From: Actinomycetota bacterium
GTDB lineage: Bacteria; Actinomycetota; Acidimicrobiia; Acidimicrobiales; Acidimicrobilacustridaceae
Assembly: GCA_016185305.1 (NCBI GenBank)
Contig: JACPNV010000090.1
Coordinates: 34,132-98,131, forward strand
Direction of reading: 5' to 3'
Length of the DNA stretch: 64,000 nt
Shown here: piece after piece, positions 29,023 to 38,672 of the stretch
Layout of the letters: each line of letters starts with the position of its first letter
How positions within the stretch are numbered: position 1 is the first letter of the stretch
Program-made: the position numbers and the translations under genes
The notes under the pieces: generated by a model
Told to the model about the DNA's origin: nothing
Databases searched by the model: none
The model's input: only the letters and a program-made list of their open reading frames with translations

Positions 29023-30000
29023 TCAGTGACCGGCGATGGCGTGCGGGGCGTACAGCTCTTCCAGCCGGCGGACCTCGTCATCATCCAGGGTGAGCCGTTC
29101 GGCCGCGAGCGCGTCCTCGAGGTGGTCGAGCTTCGTAGCGCCGACGATCGGCGCGGTGACGCCCGGCTTTTGGAGCAACCACGCCAGCGCGACCTGTGCC
29201 ATCGGCACATCGCGTTCCTTGGCGATCTCGCCGACACGGTCGACGATGTCGAAGTCACCGGCGTCGGTGTAGAGGAACTCGCCGAATGCATCGGTCTGGG
29301 CCCGCACCGTCTTCTGCTCACCGTCTCGAGTGCGGTTGCCGGCGAGGCGGCCCCGCGCCAGCGGGCTCCACGGAATGACGCCGACACCCTGATCGGCGCA
29401 GAGCGGGATCATCTCCCGCTCTTCCTCTCGATAGATGAGGTTGTAGTGGTTCTGCATCGAGACGAACAGTGTCCAGCTGTGCTCAGCCGCGACCCGTTGG
29501 GCCTTGGAGAACTGCCACGCGTACATGCTGCTCGCCCCGATGTAGCGAGCCTTGCCCGACCGCACGACGTCGTGCAGCGCCTCCATCGTCTCCTCGATCG
29601 GTACGTTCGGATCCCACCGATGGATCTGGTAGAGGTCGACGTAGTCCATGCCGAGCCTGGCCAGCGAGGCGTCGATCGCCGACAGGATGTGCTTGCGCGA
29701 CAGCCCGCCCCCGTTCGGCCCCGGCGTCATGGGCATGAACGCCTTCGTCGCGATGACGAGCTCGTCGCGACTCAACATCTTGGTGAGCAACCGGCCCGTC
29801 ACCTCCTCGCTCGCGCCGTGCGAATAGGTGTCGGCCGTATCGAAGAAGATCACTCCCCCATCGACCGCGGCCTGCACGATGGGCTCGGCCTTGCCCTCGT
29901 CCAGCGCCCACTTGCGGTCCTCGTGCTCGCCGAACGCCATCATGCCGAGGCACACGCGCGAGACACGAAGGCCGGAAGTTCCGAGGTTCACGTACTCCAT
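29023..30000 (-). CDS. Aldo/keto reductase
   Basis: This 325-residue NADPH-dependent TIM-barrel oxidoreductase has the catalytic tetrad: Asp and Tyr in FFDTADTYSHG, Lys in VIATKAF and His in YQIHRWD. The cofactor-binding C-terminal loop (TAPIVGATKLDHLEDAL) is intact. It resembles the AKR subfamily of E. coli YajO/Tas-type proteins, which reduce aldehydes or sugars with broad specificity. It is the first gene of a minus-strand run of four. Confidence 0.9.
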   Translation of the reverse strand: MEYVNLGTSGLRVSRVCLGMMAFGEHEDRKWALDEGKAEPIVQAAVDGGVIFFDTADTYSHGASEEVTGRLLTKMLSRDELVIATKAFMPMTPGPNGGGLSRKHILSAIDASLARLGMDYVDLYQIHRWDPNVPIEETMEALHDVVRSGKARYIGASSMYAWQFSKAQRVAAEHSWTLFVSMQNHYNLIYREEEREMIPLCADQGVGVIPWSPLARGRLAGNRTRDGEQKTVRAQTDAFGEFLYTDAGDFDIVDRVGEIAKERDVPMAQVALAWLLQKPGVTAPIVGATKLDHLEDALAAERLTLDDDEVRRLEELYAPHAIAGH

Positions 30001-30177
30001 TCGGGGGACGGTACCGGCACCGGCATCGGTCCGCGCCCCCGGAGAGCCGGAAACCGGCTAGTTCGCGATGGGTAGCCAGGTTCGGCCGGTCGCGCTCACT
30101 CGGAGCCGCGATCCGCCCTGTTGAGCTGGCGCGACGGGCGTCATCGTGGTTGTTGTCGGCCGTCGGGACGCGAGAGT

Positions 30178-30199
30178 GCCCCGGGCACAAACCCGGGGC
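30178..30199 (-). terminator. Terminator-like hairpin after the ankyrin gene
   Basis: GCCCCGGG (30178-30185), loop CACAAA, CCCGGGGC (30192-30199) form a perfect 8-bp GC stem, 50 bp beyond the ankyrin stop in the direction of its transcription. There is no U-tract. The remaining 248 bp between this gene and the aldo/keto reductase hold nothing else I can support. Confidence 0.5.
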
Positions 30200-30248
30200 G
30201 CGGACATTTATGAGTCGGACGGTTCGGTGTGCACCAACGACGTGGAGA

Positions 30249-31589
30249 TCAGCACCCCGGTAGGCCCGTAGTCGCTACGGCGCTGGGCACTGTCGCGGTA
30301 GGCTCATCAGCCTTCGCGCCCCGGGAGAGCAGCAGCTGGGTGACGTCATCCCGTTGAGCGGCACGCGCTGCTGAAACCGCAGAGATCGGCGAGGTGAAGT
30401 CCGCAACCGCATTGGGATCGGCACCATAATCCAAGAGCATTGTCACGACTCGAAGGTCTCCAATCGCCGCTGCGGCCACGAGAGGCGGAAGGTTGGTAGC
30501 GGACCCTTGGAGCGCACAAACAACGCTCTTGAGACCAGCGCCCTTGTCCCCGCTGGCTGGACCCATCTGCGGCAACAGCACGACGCCGGCCCTCAAGGTC
30601 GACGAGTTCGCCGGGCCGCCCCGGTTGACATCAGCGCCGTGCTCGACGAGCAAGGTGATCGTCTCGGTGTTGTTGAAGATGACGTTGTAAAGGAGCGGTG
30701 AAGTAGTGGACTTCGGGTTCGGGCTGGCCCCCCGTTCCAACACCCGCACGATGTCGGGGCGATTTGAGGTTGAGGCTCCGTACACGCCGGCAGACGGATC
30801 CGCTCCGCGATCGAGAAGCACGCGAACTGTGTCAAGTCGGCCAGCCATGGCCGCGGCGCCAATTGGAGTACGGCAGGCGCTCGACCCCATGTCGCTCTGC
30901 GCGAGATCAAGGCAGAGTGTGCCGTACCCGTCGCTCGCGGCATTCGCGTCAGCTCCGTGTTCGAGAAGCAATTTGGGGATCCGAGCGTCGGGCGCCTGCG
31001 CCGCGGCATACACGAGAGGCGAGCCATGGCTGTCCGGTCGGTTCGGGTCGCTCCCGCGCTCCAACAGCAGCGACGCCATCTCTGGCAACTGCTTCTCGAT
31101 CGCGTCGTTCAACGGTGCATGGCCGTCGGTAACCCCATTCGGGTCCGCCTTGCGATCCAGCAAAAGCGTCACCAAGTCGGGGCGGTTCGTCGTCACAGCA
31201 ATGTTGAGCGCATTGCTCTTCGTCGAGTCGTTCGTTGCACTCACCAAGTTCGGATCAGCACCCCCGTCAAGCAGGACGACAGCCACCTCCCGGTTGCCAG
31301 CCGCCATCGCGCAATACAGGGGACGGAAGCCTGCCTCGTCAGCCGCGTTGGCTTCGACGGTGCCTCCAAGCTGGGCACGGACTTCAGCCACCCGGCCAGC
31401 GTGCGCATTACGTACGAGGTCAGACCGACTTGACTGACACCTTCGCTCGCCGGCGTTGAGTGGCGTCGAACGGGAAGCGTTCACGACGACGACGACCGCG
31501 CCACACACCAGCACGACAACGATCACGGCGGCGACGATCAACTCGTTGCGACTCGCCTGGATCAGTCGCGGACGTCCCGCAGTGCCCAC
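30249..31589 (-). CDS. Membrane-anchored ankyrin-repeat protein
   Basis: This 446-residue protein has a GTG start at 31589 with GGAGG upstream. One helix at about 16-38 (ELIVAAVIVVVLVCGAVVVVV) anchors it; the rest, probably outside, is about nine ankyrin repeats with recurring LLLxxGADPN units from residue 70 to 430. Cysteines occur in several repeats (RRCQSS, LYCAMA, GTLCLD, SACRTP) and could form disulfides, unlike typical cytoplasmic ankyrins. It is presumed to bind proteins; the partner is unknown. Confidence 0.85.
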   Translation of the reverse strand: MGTAGRPRLIQASRNELIVAAVIVVVLVCGAVVVVVNASRSTPLNAGERRCQSSRSDLVRNAHAGRVAEVRAQLGGTVEANAADEAGFRPLYCAMAAGNREVAVVLLDGGADPNLVSATNDSTKSNALNIAVTTNRPDLVTLLLDRKADPNGVTDGHAPLNDAIEKQLPEMASLLLERGSDPNRPDSHGSPLVYAAAQAPDARIPKLLLEHGADANAASDGYGTLCLDLAQSDMGSSACRTPIGAAAMAGRLDTVRVLLDRGADPSAGVYGASTSNRPDIVRVLERGASPNPKSTTSPLLYNVIFNNTETITLLVEHGADVNRGGPANSSTLRAGVVLLPQMGPASGDKGAGLKSVVCALQGSATNLPPLVAAAAIGDLRVVTMLLDYGADPNAVADFTSPISAVSAARAAQRDDVTQLLLSRGAKADEPTATVPSAVATTGLPGC

Positions 31590-31805
31590 AGCACACCTCC
31601 GAACGAAAAGCTACGACCAACATCCGACAGCGCGACGTCAACCCTGGTCACCCCACGTCGTTGTCCCCGTGACGTGGACGAACCGAAAACCGGCACGTGG
31701 GAGACCGCTGACCCGCCATCAGATGGGCGGTCTGACCAGCACAGCAGAACTGGTCAGGCCCCCGGAGAGGGTGCGTCGGACGGGTCGCCGCGTACCATGG
31801 GCGGC

Positions 31806-32393
31806 ATGGCAACCACCGGAGATCAACCTCACTGGCGGGGCGTGAACCACCTGGCGCTGGTCACCGACGACATGGATGCGACCGTGCGCTTCTACCACGG
31901 GGTGCTGGGGGCGAGGCTCGTCGCCACCATCGGCACACCGAGCTTCCGTCACTACTTCTTCGAGATCGGCGCCGCGAACACCATCGCCTTCTTCGAGTAC
32001 GCCGGCACTCACCTGAACAGGTTCGCCAAACCGGCCGGCATTCCCGACCCGCGGGCCACGCAGTTCGATCATCTCTCGCTCGATCTGGCTGACGAGCAGG
32101 CGCTCGAGTCACTCCGAGCGCGCCTGAAGGCGCACGGGTGCGAGGTCACCGACGTCGTCGACCACGGCTTCATCCGCTCCGTGTACTTCACCGACCCGAA
32201 TGGCATCGCGCTCGAAGCGTCGTGCTGGGTACACGACGCGACCGCGCACGACACCGACTACCAGGATCGTGGCCTGTTCGCCGACCACGATCCGGTACCG
32301 GCTGTGCGGGAGCTGATGGAGGGAGGCGAGCTCGCCTCGACCCCCGCCACCCTGCTCGTGCAAGACCCCACCGACATCGCTGATCCGGCCTGA
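31806..32393 (+). CDS. VOC-family (glyoxalase/dioxygenase-like) protein
   Basis: This 195-residue metal-binding fold opens with HLALVTDDMDATVRFYHGVLGARLV; FDHLSLDLADEQ and the C-terminal Glu in GIALEASCW complete the usual metal-ligand set. Members include glyoxalase I, extradiol dioxygenases and epimerases, so the reaction is open. ATG 31806 is chosen over 31797 because TACCAT (31793-31798) lies 7 nt upstream, a leaderless layout seen elsewhere in the window. Confidence 0.8.
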   Translation: MATTGDQPHWRGVNHLALVTDDMDATVRFYHGVLGARLVATIGTPSFRHYFFEIGAANTIAFFEYAGTHLNRFAKPAGIPDPRATQFDHLSLDLADEQALESLRARLKAHGCEVTDVVDHGFIRSVYFTDPNGIALEASCWVHDATAHDTDYQDRGLFADHDPVPAVRELMEGGELASTPATLLVQDPTDIADPA

Positions 32394-32454
32394 GCCGGCC
32401 GAAGCCCGCGCCGGACCCAACCGGTGCGCGTGAACTCACTACGGTGGTGCGGCG

Positions 32455-34008
32455 ATGCCGAAGACCGGTCGCGGAACACGCTCGCTGGCCGCCCTGACGG
32501 TGGTGATCACGAGTGCTGCCGCGAGCGTGGGCATCGCGGCCGGCCAATCGACCACCCCGACGACACTGTCCCCGTCCACCACGCAGACGTCGAGTCCGAC
32601 CCCTTCCTCGACAGCATCGACGAGACCGGCGACGCCGTCGACGTCGATCATCCAACGTGCGGGGGGCGGTGGCCCGCCGATCTCGCTGGGAGTGGCGCCG
32701 GTCTCGGTGCTCGACGAGCCAAGAAGCGCAGCCCGCCTCGAGTCGCTGGCGGTCGACGGCCCCGCGTACACGGCGGCGGTCACCGACTACAGACGCGCCA
32801 TCGACAGCTACCGGGCGGCGACCGATGCGGCCCCCCGCGCCGACAGCGGCATCGCGTCCGCGATCGCCCAGCAACAAGCGGCGAGCGATCGGTTCAACGC
32901 TCGGGTCGTCGAGATCGGCGAGCTGCTCGCGGCACGCGCCCGACTCGAGGGCGAGCGGGCAAGCGCGGCGAGGCGGCGCGACAAGGGAGCCCGGCAGCTT
33001 GACGCGGTCAGGAACGGCCTGCGGGAGATGGTCGTCAACGAGTACGTCGCGGGTGGCTTCGGCGGTGCACCCGAGGAGGTGTTCGACCTCGCCAACGCCA
33101 ACCAGTTCGGCAGCCGCGTCGTGCTGTTGAGCGTCGTGCGGCGCGATCGCATGGTCGAGCTCCAGTCGGTCAAGGACTACCGCGACCAGAACGAGCAACT
33201 GGCGGCCGAGCGCCAGTCCGAGATCGACGAGGTGATCCGGCGCATCAGCGCAGCCGAATCGGCGCGCGATCAGGCAGTGCGCGATCGGGACGCCGCGCTC
33301 GGCGACGAGCAACGCGCCCGCGACGAGAAGGCGGCGGCCGAGCAGGAGGTGGCGGCTCGCCAGCGAGACGTCGACGACCGTCGGGCCGCCATCGCAGATG
33401 CGCGCCTGCGCGCGACCGTCCCCGAGACCGGGCTGCCCTTCGTCGTGCTGAACGCCTACGTGCTCGCGGCTGAGCGCATGGCCGTCGAGCGACCGGACTG
33501 CCGCATCCGCTGGGCTGCGCTCGCCGGCATCGGCCGCACCGAGTCGAACCACGGCACCTTCGGCGGCTCGCGGGTCGACCAGGACGGCAACGAGACGATC
33601 CCCATCTACGGCATCCCGCTCGACGGCACCAACGGCACCGCCAACATCGGCGACACCGACGGCGGCGCGATCGACAACGATCCGACCACCGACCGGGCCG
33701 CCGGCCCGATGCAGTTCATCCCGTCGACCTGGAAGACCCTCGGGCGCGACGGCAACCGCGACGGCAAGGCTGATCCGCAGAACTACTACGACGCCACGCT
33801 CGCGGCGGCCGGGCTGCTCTGCCGGGCCGGCGACCTCAGCAACGACGAGGGTATGCGGCGTGCCTTCCGCGGCTACAACAACGACTCCAACTACGTCGAG
33901 ACCGTGCTCGAACGCACCCGCGACTACGACCGGTTCGTGTTCCCGCCGGCCGACGCGGCGACCGACCCCGCGACCGACGTGCCCGGCCTCAGCGCGCCGG
34001 GCGGGTGA
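32455..34008 (+). CDS. Secreted lytic transglycosylase with coiled-coil N-domain
   Basis: This 517-residue exported protein has a signal peptide (to about 30), a Thr/Ser linker and a long helical coiled coil (about 110-330, like RipA/NlpC-associated or FtsX-partner domains). The C-terminal domain is MltB/SLT-like, with the catalytic Glu in GIGRTESNHG and the GPMQFIPSTW motif. It should cleave glycan strands in wall remodelling, with the coiled coil as a regulator. TACGGT (32440-32445) lies 9 nt before the ATG, so the transcript may be leaderless. The 3' end overlaps the convergent TetR gene by 20 bp. Confidence 0.88.
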   Translation: MPKTGRGTRSLAALTVVITSAAASVGIAAGQSTTPTTLSPSTTQTSSPTPSSTASTRPATPSTSIIQRAGGGGPPISLGVAPVSVLDEPRSAARLESLAVDGPAYTAAVTDYRRAIDSYRAATDAAPRADSGIASAIAQQQAASDRFNARVVEIGELLAARARLEGERASAARRRDKGARQLDAVRNGLREMVVNEYVAGGFGGAPEEVFDLANANQFGSRVVLLSVVRRDRMVELQSVKDYRDQNEQLAAERQSEIDEVIRRISAAESARDQAVRDRDAALGDEQRARDEKAAAEQEVAARQRDVDDRRAAIADARLRATVPETGLPFVVLNAYVLAAERMAVERPDCRIRWAALAGIGRTESNHGTFGGSRVDQDGNETIPIYGIPLDGTNGTANIGDTDGGAIDNDPTTDRAAGPMQFIPSTWKTLGRDGNRDGKADPQNYYDATLAAAGLLCRAGDLSNDEGMRRAFRGYNNDSNYVETVLERTRDYDRFVFPPADAATDPATDVPGLSAPGG

Positions 34009-34690
34009 TTCCCGCAGCGACCGTCTGCACGGCGTAGGCGATCAGCTCGTCGGTGGTGAAGCGCGAGAGGTGCCGCCGCTCGCTCGTCACGTGGTCGCCG
34101 ATCCCGTTGAGCACGCTCCACAGGAACGGCAGCACCTTGGGGGGATCGACGAGCTCGAGGTCTTGGGACGCTGCGACCCGTTCGAGCGAGGTCCGCACGA
34201 GATCGCCCTGGCGGAAGGTCGCGCTCCGCAGCGCCTTCACCAACTCGACCGGCAGGGGTGAATCGGGACCGGTCCCCTCGGCCACCAGCGCCGACCACAG
34301 GGTGAAGTAGCGGCCGTAGGCCACGTAGAGATCGAGGTAGGCCGTAGCCAGCGCGAGGAGCAATGCTTCGACGTCGGACGCTCCGGCGCAGATCGGTTCG
34401 ATCCGCTGGTTGTGCGCCTCGATGGCTTCGGCGTACAGGGTCGCGAAGATCTCTTCTTTTGTGGCGAAGTAGGAGTAGAGCGTGCCCGGGCTGACACCAG
34501 CGCCGCGCGCGATGTCGCGCATGCTGAGCGCGAGGTAGCCGCCTTCGGCCATCTGCCCGCGGGCGGCGGCCAAGATGTCGCGGCGTCGCCCTTCGCGGTC
34601 ACCCCACTTGGTCGCGGACGGCCCGGCCTTGGGGGGCTTGGTGGTCCGCTGGCGCGCGCGGGGCCGGGCCGGCGCCGACTTGGCCGCCAC
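33989..34690 (-). CDS. TetR-family regulator of the amidohydrolase operon
   Basis: This is a 233-residue repressor-type protein with a basic N-terminal extension. The helix-turn-helix is at about 38-85 (RRDILAAARGQMAEGGY, SMRDIARGAGVSPGTLYSYFATKEEIF), followed by a helical ligand domain. It is the last gene of a three-gene leftward operon, starting 2 nt after the deacylase stop. The likely target is the paired palindrome at 37552-37582 upstream of the operon, which would make it autoregulatory; the ligand is probably an acyl compound, by family habit. Confidence 0.9.
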   Translation of the reverse strand: MAAKSAPARPRARQRTTKPPKAGPSATKWGDREGRRRDILAAARGQMAEGGYLALSMRDIARGAGVSPGTLYSYFATKEEIFATLYAEAIEAHNQRIEPICAGASDVEALLLALATAYLDLYVAYGRYFTLWSALVAEGTGPDSPLPVELVKALRSATFRQGDLVRTSLERVAASQDLELVDPPKVLPFLWSVLNGIGDHVTSERRHLSRFTTDELIAYAVQTVAAGITRPAR

Positions 34691-34692
34691 CG

Positions 34693-36390
34693 TCAGCTCG
34701 CCGCGCCGTTGCGCAGAAGGCGACCGGGGAGTGCATCAGACGCACCGACGACGTCGGCACCGTTCTCGCGGATCGCAACACCGTTGACGATGACGGCATC
34801 GATGCCGCTGGCGTCGGCGATGAGCCGATCGGCGCCCGCCGGCTGATCGTGCACGCGGCGTAGCTCGCTGCATCCGACCTCGTCCGGATCGAACACGACG
34901 ACATCGGCAGGTCGGCCCACCGCGAGCGTCCCGCGATCGGTGATGCCGAAGACGGCCGCGGGCTCGGACGTCAGCTTGCGGACGGCCTCTTCCAGCGTCA
35001 ACGCCTTGCGCTCACGCACCCACCGCGACAGCAGGTGGGTCGAGAAGCACGAGTCGCAGAGCTGGCTGGCGTGCGCGCCGGCATCGGACAGGCCGAGCAT
35101 CGTGTGCGGGTCTTTCAGCAGGACTTCCACGTCGTCCTCGTCGTAGTTCAGCACCGCCATCCGGAACCTGGCCTCGAGGCCCGACTCGAGAGCCAAGTCG
35201 AGCACGAGGTCGGTCGGATCGGCATCGCGCGCGGCCGCGAGCTCGGCGACGTTGCGCTCTTGCAGCGCGGGGTCGGGCGGGAACCACGACACGACCGTGC
35301 GCTCCCAGCTCCCGCCGAGCACACCGGCCTTGCCGCTGTTGAGCCTGTCGCGGAACGCCGTGCGGAACTCGTCGTCACGGTAGATCTGCATCTTCGTTTC
35401 GATGTCGGGCGCGGCCGACACCGGCTTGAAGATTCGCATGCTCTCGAACGTGAACGGCTCGGCCATCGTGAACTCGAAGTTCAGTGGGCGGCAACTGACC
35501 TGAGGGTGCACGGGCAACCCCCGATCGAGGAGCTTGGCCGACTCGTCGAGCAACATCTCCCAGATGCCAGGACCGCCGGCACCCGCCAGCAGTGCGGTCC
35601 ACGAGATCGTGCGTCCCGTCGCTTCCGTGATGGCCGCGAACTCGTCGAAGGCGAAGCCCGCGCCCATCGTCGCCTGGATGACGCCCGTGCCGGCATCGCC
35701 AAGCGCGCCGGCGAGGGCGGTGATCTCGTCGAGCTCGGCCGAGCGGCTGGGAACGGGCCGGCCCTCGTAACCGACGTGGGTACTCGACTTGGAGGTGGCG
35801 AAGCCGATCGCCCCGGCGTCGATGGCCTCGGCCACGATCCGTCGCATGGTCGCGATCTCGTCCGGCGTGGCGGCCCGCTCGGTCGACTCCTCCCCCATCA
35901 CGTACAACCGTGTCGGGGTGTGCCCGATCAGTGCGGCAACGTTGATCGCCGGCTGGTGCGCTTCGACCGCGTCGAGGTAGTCGGGGAACGTCTCGAACGG
36001 CCACTCGTCGCCGAGGCCCGTGCGCAGCGCAGCCGCGCTCATGCCCTCGACCTTCTCGAGGGTGCGGACGATGAGGTCGCGATGCGCCGGTCGCGTCGGC
36101 GCGACACCGAAACCGCAGTTGCCCATGACGACCGTCGTCACGCCGTGCCACGGCGAGACTGTCAACATCCGGTCCCACAGCACCTGGGCGTCGTAGTGCG
36201 TGTGGATGTCGACGAAGCCGGGGCACACGACCTTGCCGGTCGCGTCGATCGTCCGCGCGGACTCAGATGCCGCGTCGACCGCGTCACCGATCGCCACCAC
36301 CGTGCCGTCCTTGATGGCGACATCACCCGTGTAGCCCGTCGACCCGGTGCCGTCGACGATCGTCCCGCCCGAGATGAGGAGGTCGTACAT
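34693..36390 (-). CDS. N-acyl-D-amino-acid deacylase-type amidohydrolase
   Basis: This 565-residue metal-dependent amidohydrolase of the D-aminoacylase group begins at ATG 36390 (GGAGC upstream). It has the N-terminal beta-sandwich (MYDLLISGGTIVDGTG), metal ligands in GFVDIHTHYDAQ, a central barrel, and GLSDAGAH with the catalytic Asp. The actual substrate could be an N-acyl amino acid or a cyclic amide. The gene is 11 bp after the amidohydrolase-2 gene. A much longer upstream reading is that gene out of phase. Confidence 0.88.
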   Translation of the reverse strand: MYDLLISGGTIVDGTGSTGYTGDVAIKDGTVVAIGDAVDAASESARTIDATGKVVCPGFVDIHTHYDAQVLWDRMLTVSPWHGVTTVVMGNCGFGVAPTRPAHRDLIVRTLEKVEGMSAAALRTGLGDEWPFETFPDYLDAVEAHQPAINVAALIGHTPTRLYVMGEESTERAATPDEIATMRRIVAEAIDAGAIGFATSKSSTHVGYEGRPVPSRSAELDEITALAGALGDAGTGVIQATMGAGFAFDEFAAITEATGRTISWTALLAGAGGPGIWEMLLDESAKLLDRGLPVHPQVSCRPLNFEFTMAEPFTFESMRIFKPVSAAPDIETKMQIYRDDEFRTAFRDRLNSGKAGVLGGSWERTVVSWFPPDPALQERNVAELAAARDADPTDLVLDLALESGLEARFRMAVLNYDEDDVEVLLKDPHTMLGLSDAGAHASQLCDSCFSTHLLSRWVRERKALTLEEAVRKLTSEPAAVFGITDRGTLAVGRPADVVVFDPDEVGCSELRRVHDQPAGADRLIADASGIDAVIVNGVAIRENGADVVGASDALPGRLLRNGAAS

Positions 36391-36401
36391 GAAAGCTCCG
36401 A

Positions 36402-37526
36402 TCAGTCCAAGCCGTACAGGTCGGCGACGTTGTCGTGCAGGATGCGGTTCTTCTCGTGCTGGCTCAGGTGGGCGGTGTGCTCGTGCAGCATCTCCTGCGA
36501 CCACGGCCAGGTCGCATCGGAGTGCGGGAAGTCGTTGGCCCACATGAGCCGCTCGACGTTCATGAGGTCGGTCATCTTGAACGCGACCCAGTCGTTCTGG
36601 AACGTCACGTAGATGTTCTCGCGGAAGTACTCGCTCGGCATGCGAGTGAGCTCGCCGTGCGGCAACCAGTTGCGGTGGCGCTTGTAGGCATGATCGATCC
36701 GGTAGAGGTAGTGCGGCACCCAGCCCGCGTCGGCTTCGACGCACACGACCTTCAGCGCCGGGTGGCGCTCGAAGACCGCGCCGAACACGAACGTGCCCAT
36801 CACGTCCTGGCATGCCCGGACGATGGTGATGAAGCCGTTGATCTTGGGGCCCCGCGGTCGCTCGGATCGCCCGGTGAGGATGTGGAACGAGAGAGGCAGA
36901 CCGAGATCGATCGCCGCCTCGTAGAACTTGTCGTAGATGGGCGAGTCGTAGTCGTCGACGCCGGGCAGGCCGGGCATCATCACGCCCTTGAACCCCTGCG
37001 CCTTGATGCGGTGGAGATCTTCGATGCCGTCTTCCGGCGTGCGCATCGCGGTCTGGCCGACGCCGAAGAGCCGATCGGGATGGGCCGAGCAGTAGCCCTC
37101 CATCCACCGGTTGTAAGCCTGCATGCACTCGTGCTTGTAGTCGAGGTCTTCGTGGTTGCACAGCACCATGCCGACGGTCGGGTAGATGATCTCGCCCGAG
37201 ACGCCGTCGCGATCCTGGTCGGGGATGCGGGCGTCGGGGTCCCATCCGCCGCGGTGCAGATCCTCGAAGTTCACGCCGAGCACGGTGATCTCCTCGGCCG
37301 GCTTGCCCGCCGCCGCGACCAGGCCCATCGGCACCGGCTTGGACATCCCGGGGATGATGAACAGGTCGCCGGCGTTGTCGTCGTGATGGAGGTAGGGCGC
37401 GCGGTCGCGCCACGCCGGGTCGATGAACTCGACGTAGCAGTTGGGCGGTTCGGTGATGTGGGAGTCGGCCGAGATGATCGGCGCGTCGATCACGGGCTCG
37501 AACGCGGGCGCTTCGGTCACGGTCAT
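36402..37526 (-). CDS. Amidohydrolase-2 family protein
   Basis: This 374-residue TIM-barrel metal hydrolase or decarboxylase is related to ACMSD-type enzymes. Metal ligands are in ADSHITEPP, FHILTG, CVEADAGWVPHYLYRIDH and MWANDFPHSD. ATG 37526 follows GGGGGAAG; the upstream continuation of the frame crosses the operator and looks non-coding. It is the first gene of the operon with the deacylase and TetR; actinobacterial homologues often sit in fatty-acid or xenobiotic degradation loci. Confidence 0.9.
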   Translation of the reverse strand: MTVTEAPAFEPVIDAPIISADSHITEPPNCYVEFIDPAWRDRAPYLHHDDNAGDLFIIPGMSKPVPMGLVAAAGKPAEEITVLGVNFEDLHRGGWDPDARIPDQDRDGVSGEIIYPTVGMVLCNHEDLDYKHECMQAYNRWMEGYCSAHPDRLFGVGQTAMRTPEDGIEDLHRIKAQGFKGVMMPGLPGVDDYDSPIYDKFYEAAIDLGLPLSFHILTGRSERPRGPKINGFITIVRACQDVMGTFVFGAVFERHPALKVVCVEADAGWVPHYLYRIDHAYKRHRNWLPHGELTRMPSEYFRENIYVTFQNDWVAFKMTDLMNVERLMWANDFPHSDATWPWSQEMLHEHTAHLSQHEKNRILHDNVADLYGLD

Positions 37527-37551
37527 GGCGCTTCCCCCGGTGGTCGGGATT

Positions 37552-37587
37552 TTGAACAGCGTTCGATTTGAACCTTGTTCAACTATA
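37552..37587 (-). promoter_or_regulatory. Paired TetR-type operator and -10 of the amidohydrolase operon
   Basis: Two 15-bp sites of the form TTGAAC-N3-GTTCRA lie 1 bp apart: 37552-37566 (AGC spacer, one arm imperfect) and 37568-37582 (CTT spacer, perfect). On the minus strand TATAGT (37587-37582) abuts the second site as a -10. Two dimers would sit over the transcription start. The probable binder is the TetR encoded at 33989-34690. Confidence 0.65.
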
Positions 37588-37753
37588 CGGCCACGGCGAC
37601 CGCCGTCAAGGCCGACGAGAGAAGCGGGCGGCGACACCGCGTTGCTCCCTATCGACCGCCCACCCATGAGTCGCCGACTTCTTGGTACGCACCCTCGAGG
37701 CGAGGGTGCGCTGGCGCAGGCCGGAGCCGGCGCCAGCGCACCTGCCCCCTCGA

Positions 37754-38536
37754 TCAGGTGACGGAGAACGCGGCCTGGCAGATGCCGGCGCTCTGCATGG
37801 CGCCCGTGCTCCAGGCCTGGACGACGTAGCTACCGGCCGCGGTCCCGGCCGGCACGGTGATCGTGCCGCGGTACTGGCTGGCGCCCTCGGCAGTGAGCGT
37901 GCCGGTGGCGATCGACGGCCCCGGGGGCGACGTCGGGTTCAGGCCGATCTGCCCGAGGTAGGTGCACGCACCGCTCACGGAGCTGACCGTGATCGTGGTG
38001 CCCGCAGGACCTGACGACGGGCTGATGGTGAAGGTCGTGCACTCCGGGCCCGGGCACGCGCCAGAGCTCGAGGTGGACGTGGTGACGTTGCCGGCAGTGG
38101 TCGTGGACGCGTTCCCCGCGGTGGTCGACGTCGCCTGCGCCGTGGTCGACGTCGAGGTGCACACCTGCTTGCCCGACGCGACCGCCTGGCTCAGCGCGGT
38201 CTCGGTCTGCGGCCCGACCAGACCGTCAACGGTCAGACCCGATGCCTTCTGGAAGCTCTTGATCGCCGCCTCGGTCTCGCCGCCGTCGATCCCATCGACC
38301 GCGCCGGCATCGCACCCGACCGCGTTGAGGGAGGTCTGCAACTTCTTCAGGGCGTCGCTCGACAGCGACGATGTCTTGTTCCCGCCGGCGCCGGTCGTGC
38401 CGGTCACCGCCGCAGTGGTGCCGGGAGCCGCCGTCGTCGCCGGTGTTGTCGTTGTCTCTGAGCTGCTCCCGCACGCGCTGACGACCAGCGCGAGCGCCAG
38501 CCCTCCTGCCGCAAAAAGCCCCTGGCGAGATTGCAT
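37754..38536 (-). CDS. Peptidoglycan-binding lipoprotein
   Basis: This 260-residue protein has a clear lipobox, LALVVSAC (Cys22). After a Thr-rich linker comes a PG_binding_1 domain (about 60-115: LKKLQTSLNAVGCDAGAVDG, TEAAIKSFQKASGLTVDGLVGPQT). A second Thr/Ser linker and a C-terminal IPT/Ig-like sandwich (FTISPSSGPAGTTITVSSVSG) follow. Paired cysteines may stabilise both domains. It likely tethers the outer surface of the membrane to the wall. GAGAGGA precedes the ATG. Confidence 0.87.
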   Translation of the reverse strand: MQSRQGLFAAGGLALALVVSACGSSSETTTTPATTAAPGTTAAVTGTTGAGGNKTSSLSSDALKKLQTSLNAVGCDAGAVDGIDGGETEAAIKSFQKASGLTVDGLVGPQTETALSQAVASGKQVCTSTSTTAQATSTTAGNASTTTAGNVTTSTSSSGACPGPECTTFTISPSSGPAGTTITVSSVSGACTYLGQIGLNPTSPPGPSIATGTLTAEGASQYRGTITVPAGTAAGSYVVQAWSTGAMQSAGICQAAFSVT

Positions 38537-38672
38537 CTTCGGTCCTCTCTTCGGTTGTGGTGGTAAGAGTGCGGCACGCTATCGCTGATCGCCACCGAAC
38601 GGGGGGCATGCCGCCCGTCATTTTCAAGCGCCCGGCTCCGGACGGCAGCCGCCGAGAGTACCGTTCTGGCTC

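Noticed and set aside
36391..37413. Upstream extension of the deacylase frame to 906 residues
   Set aside because: The extra part is Arg/His-rich and is the amidohydrolase gene read out of phase; the deacylase has a good start at 36390.
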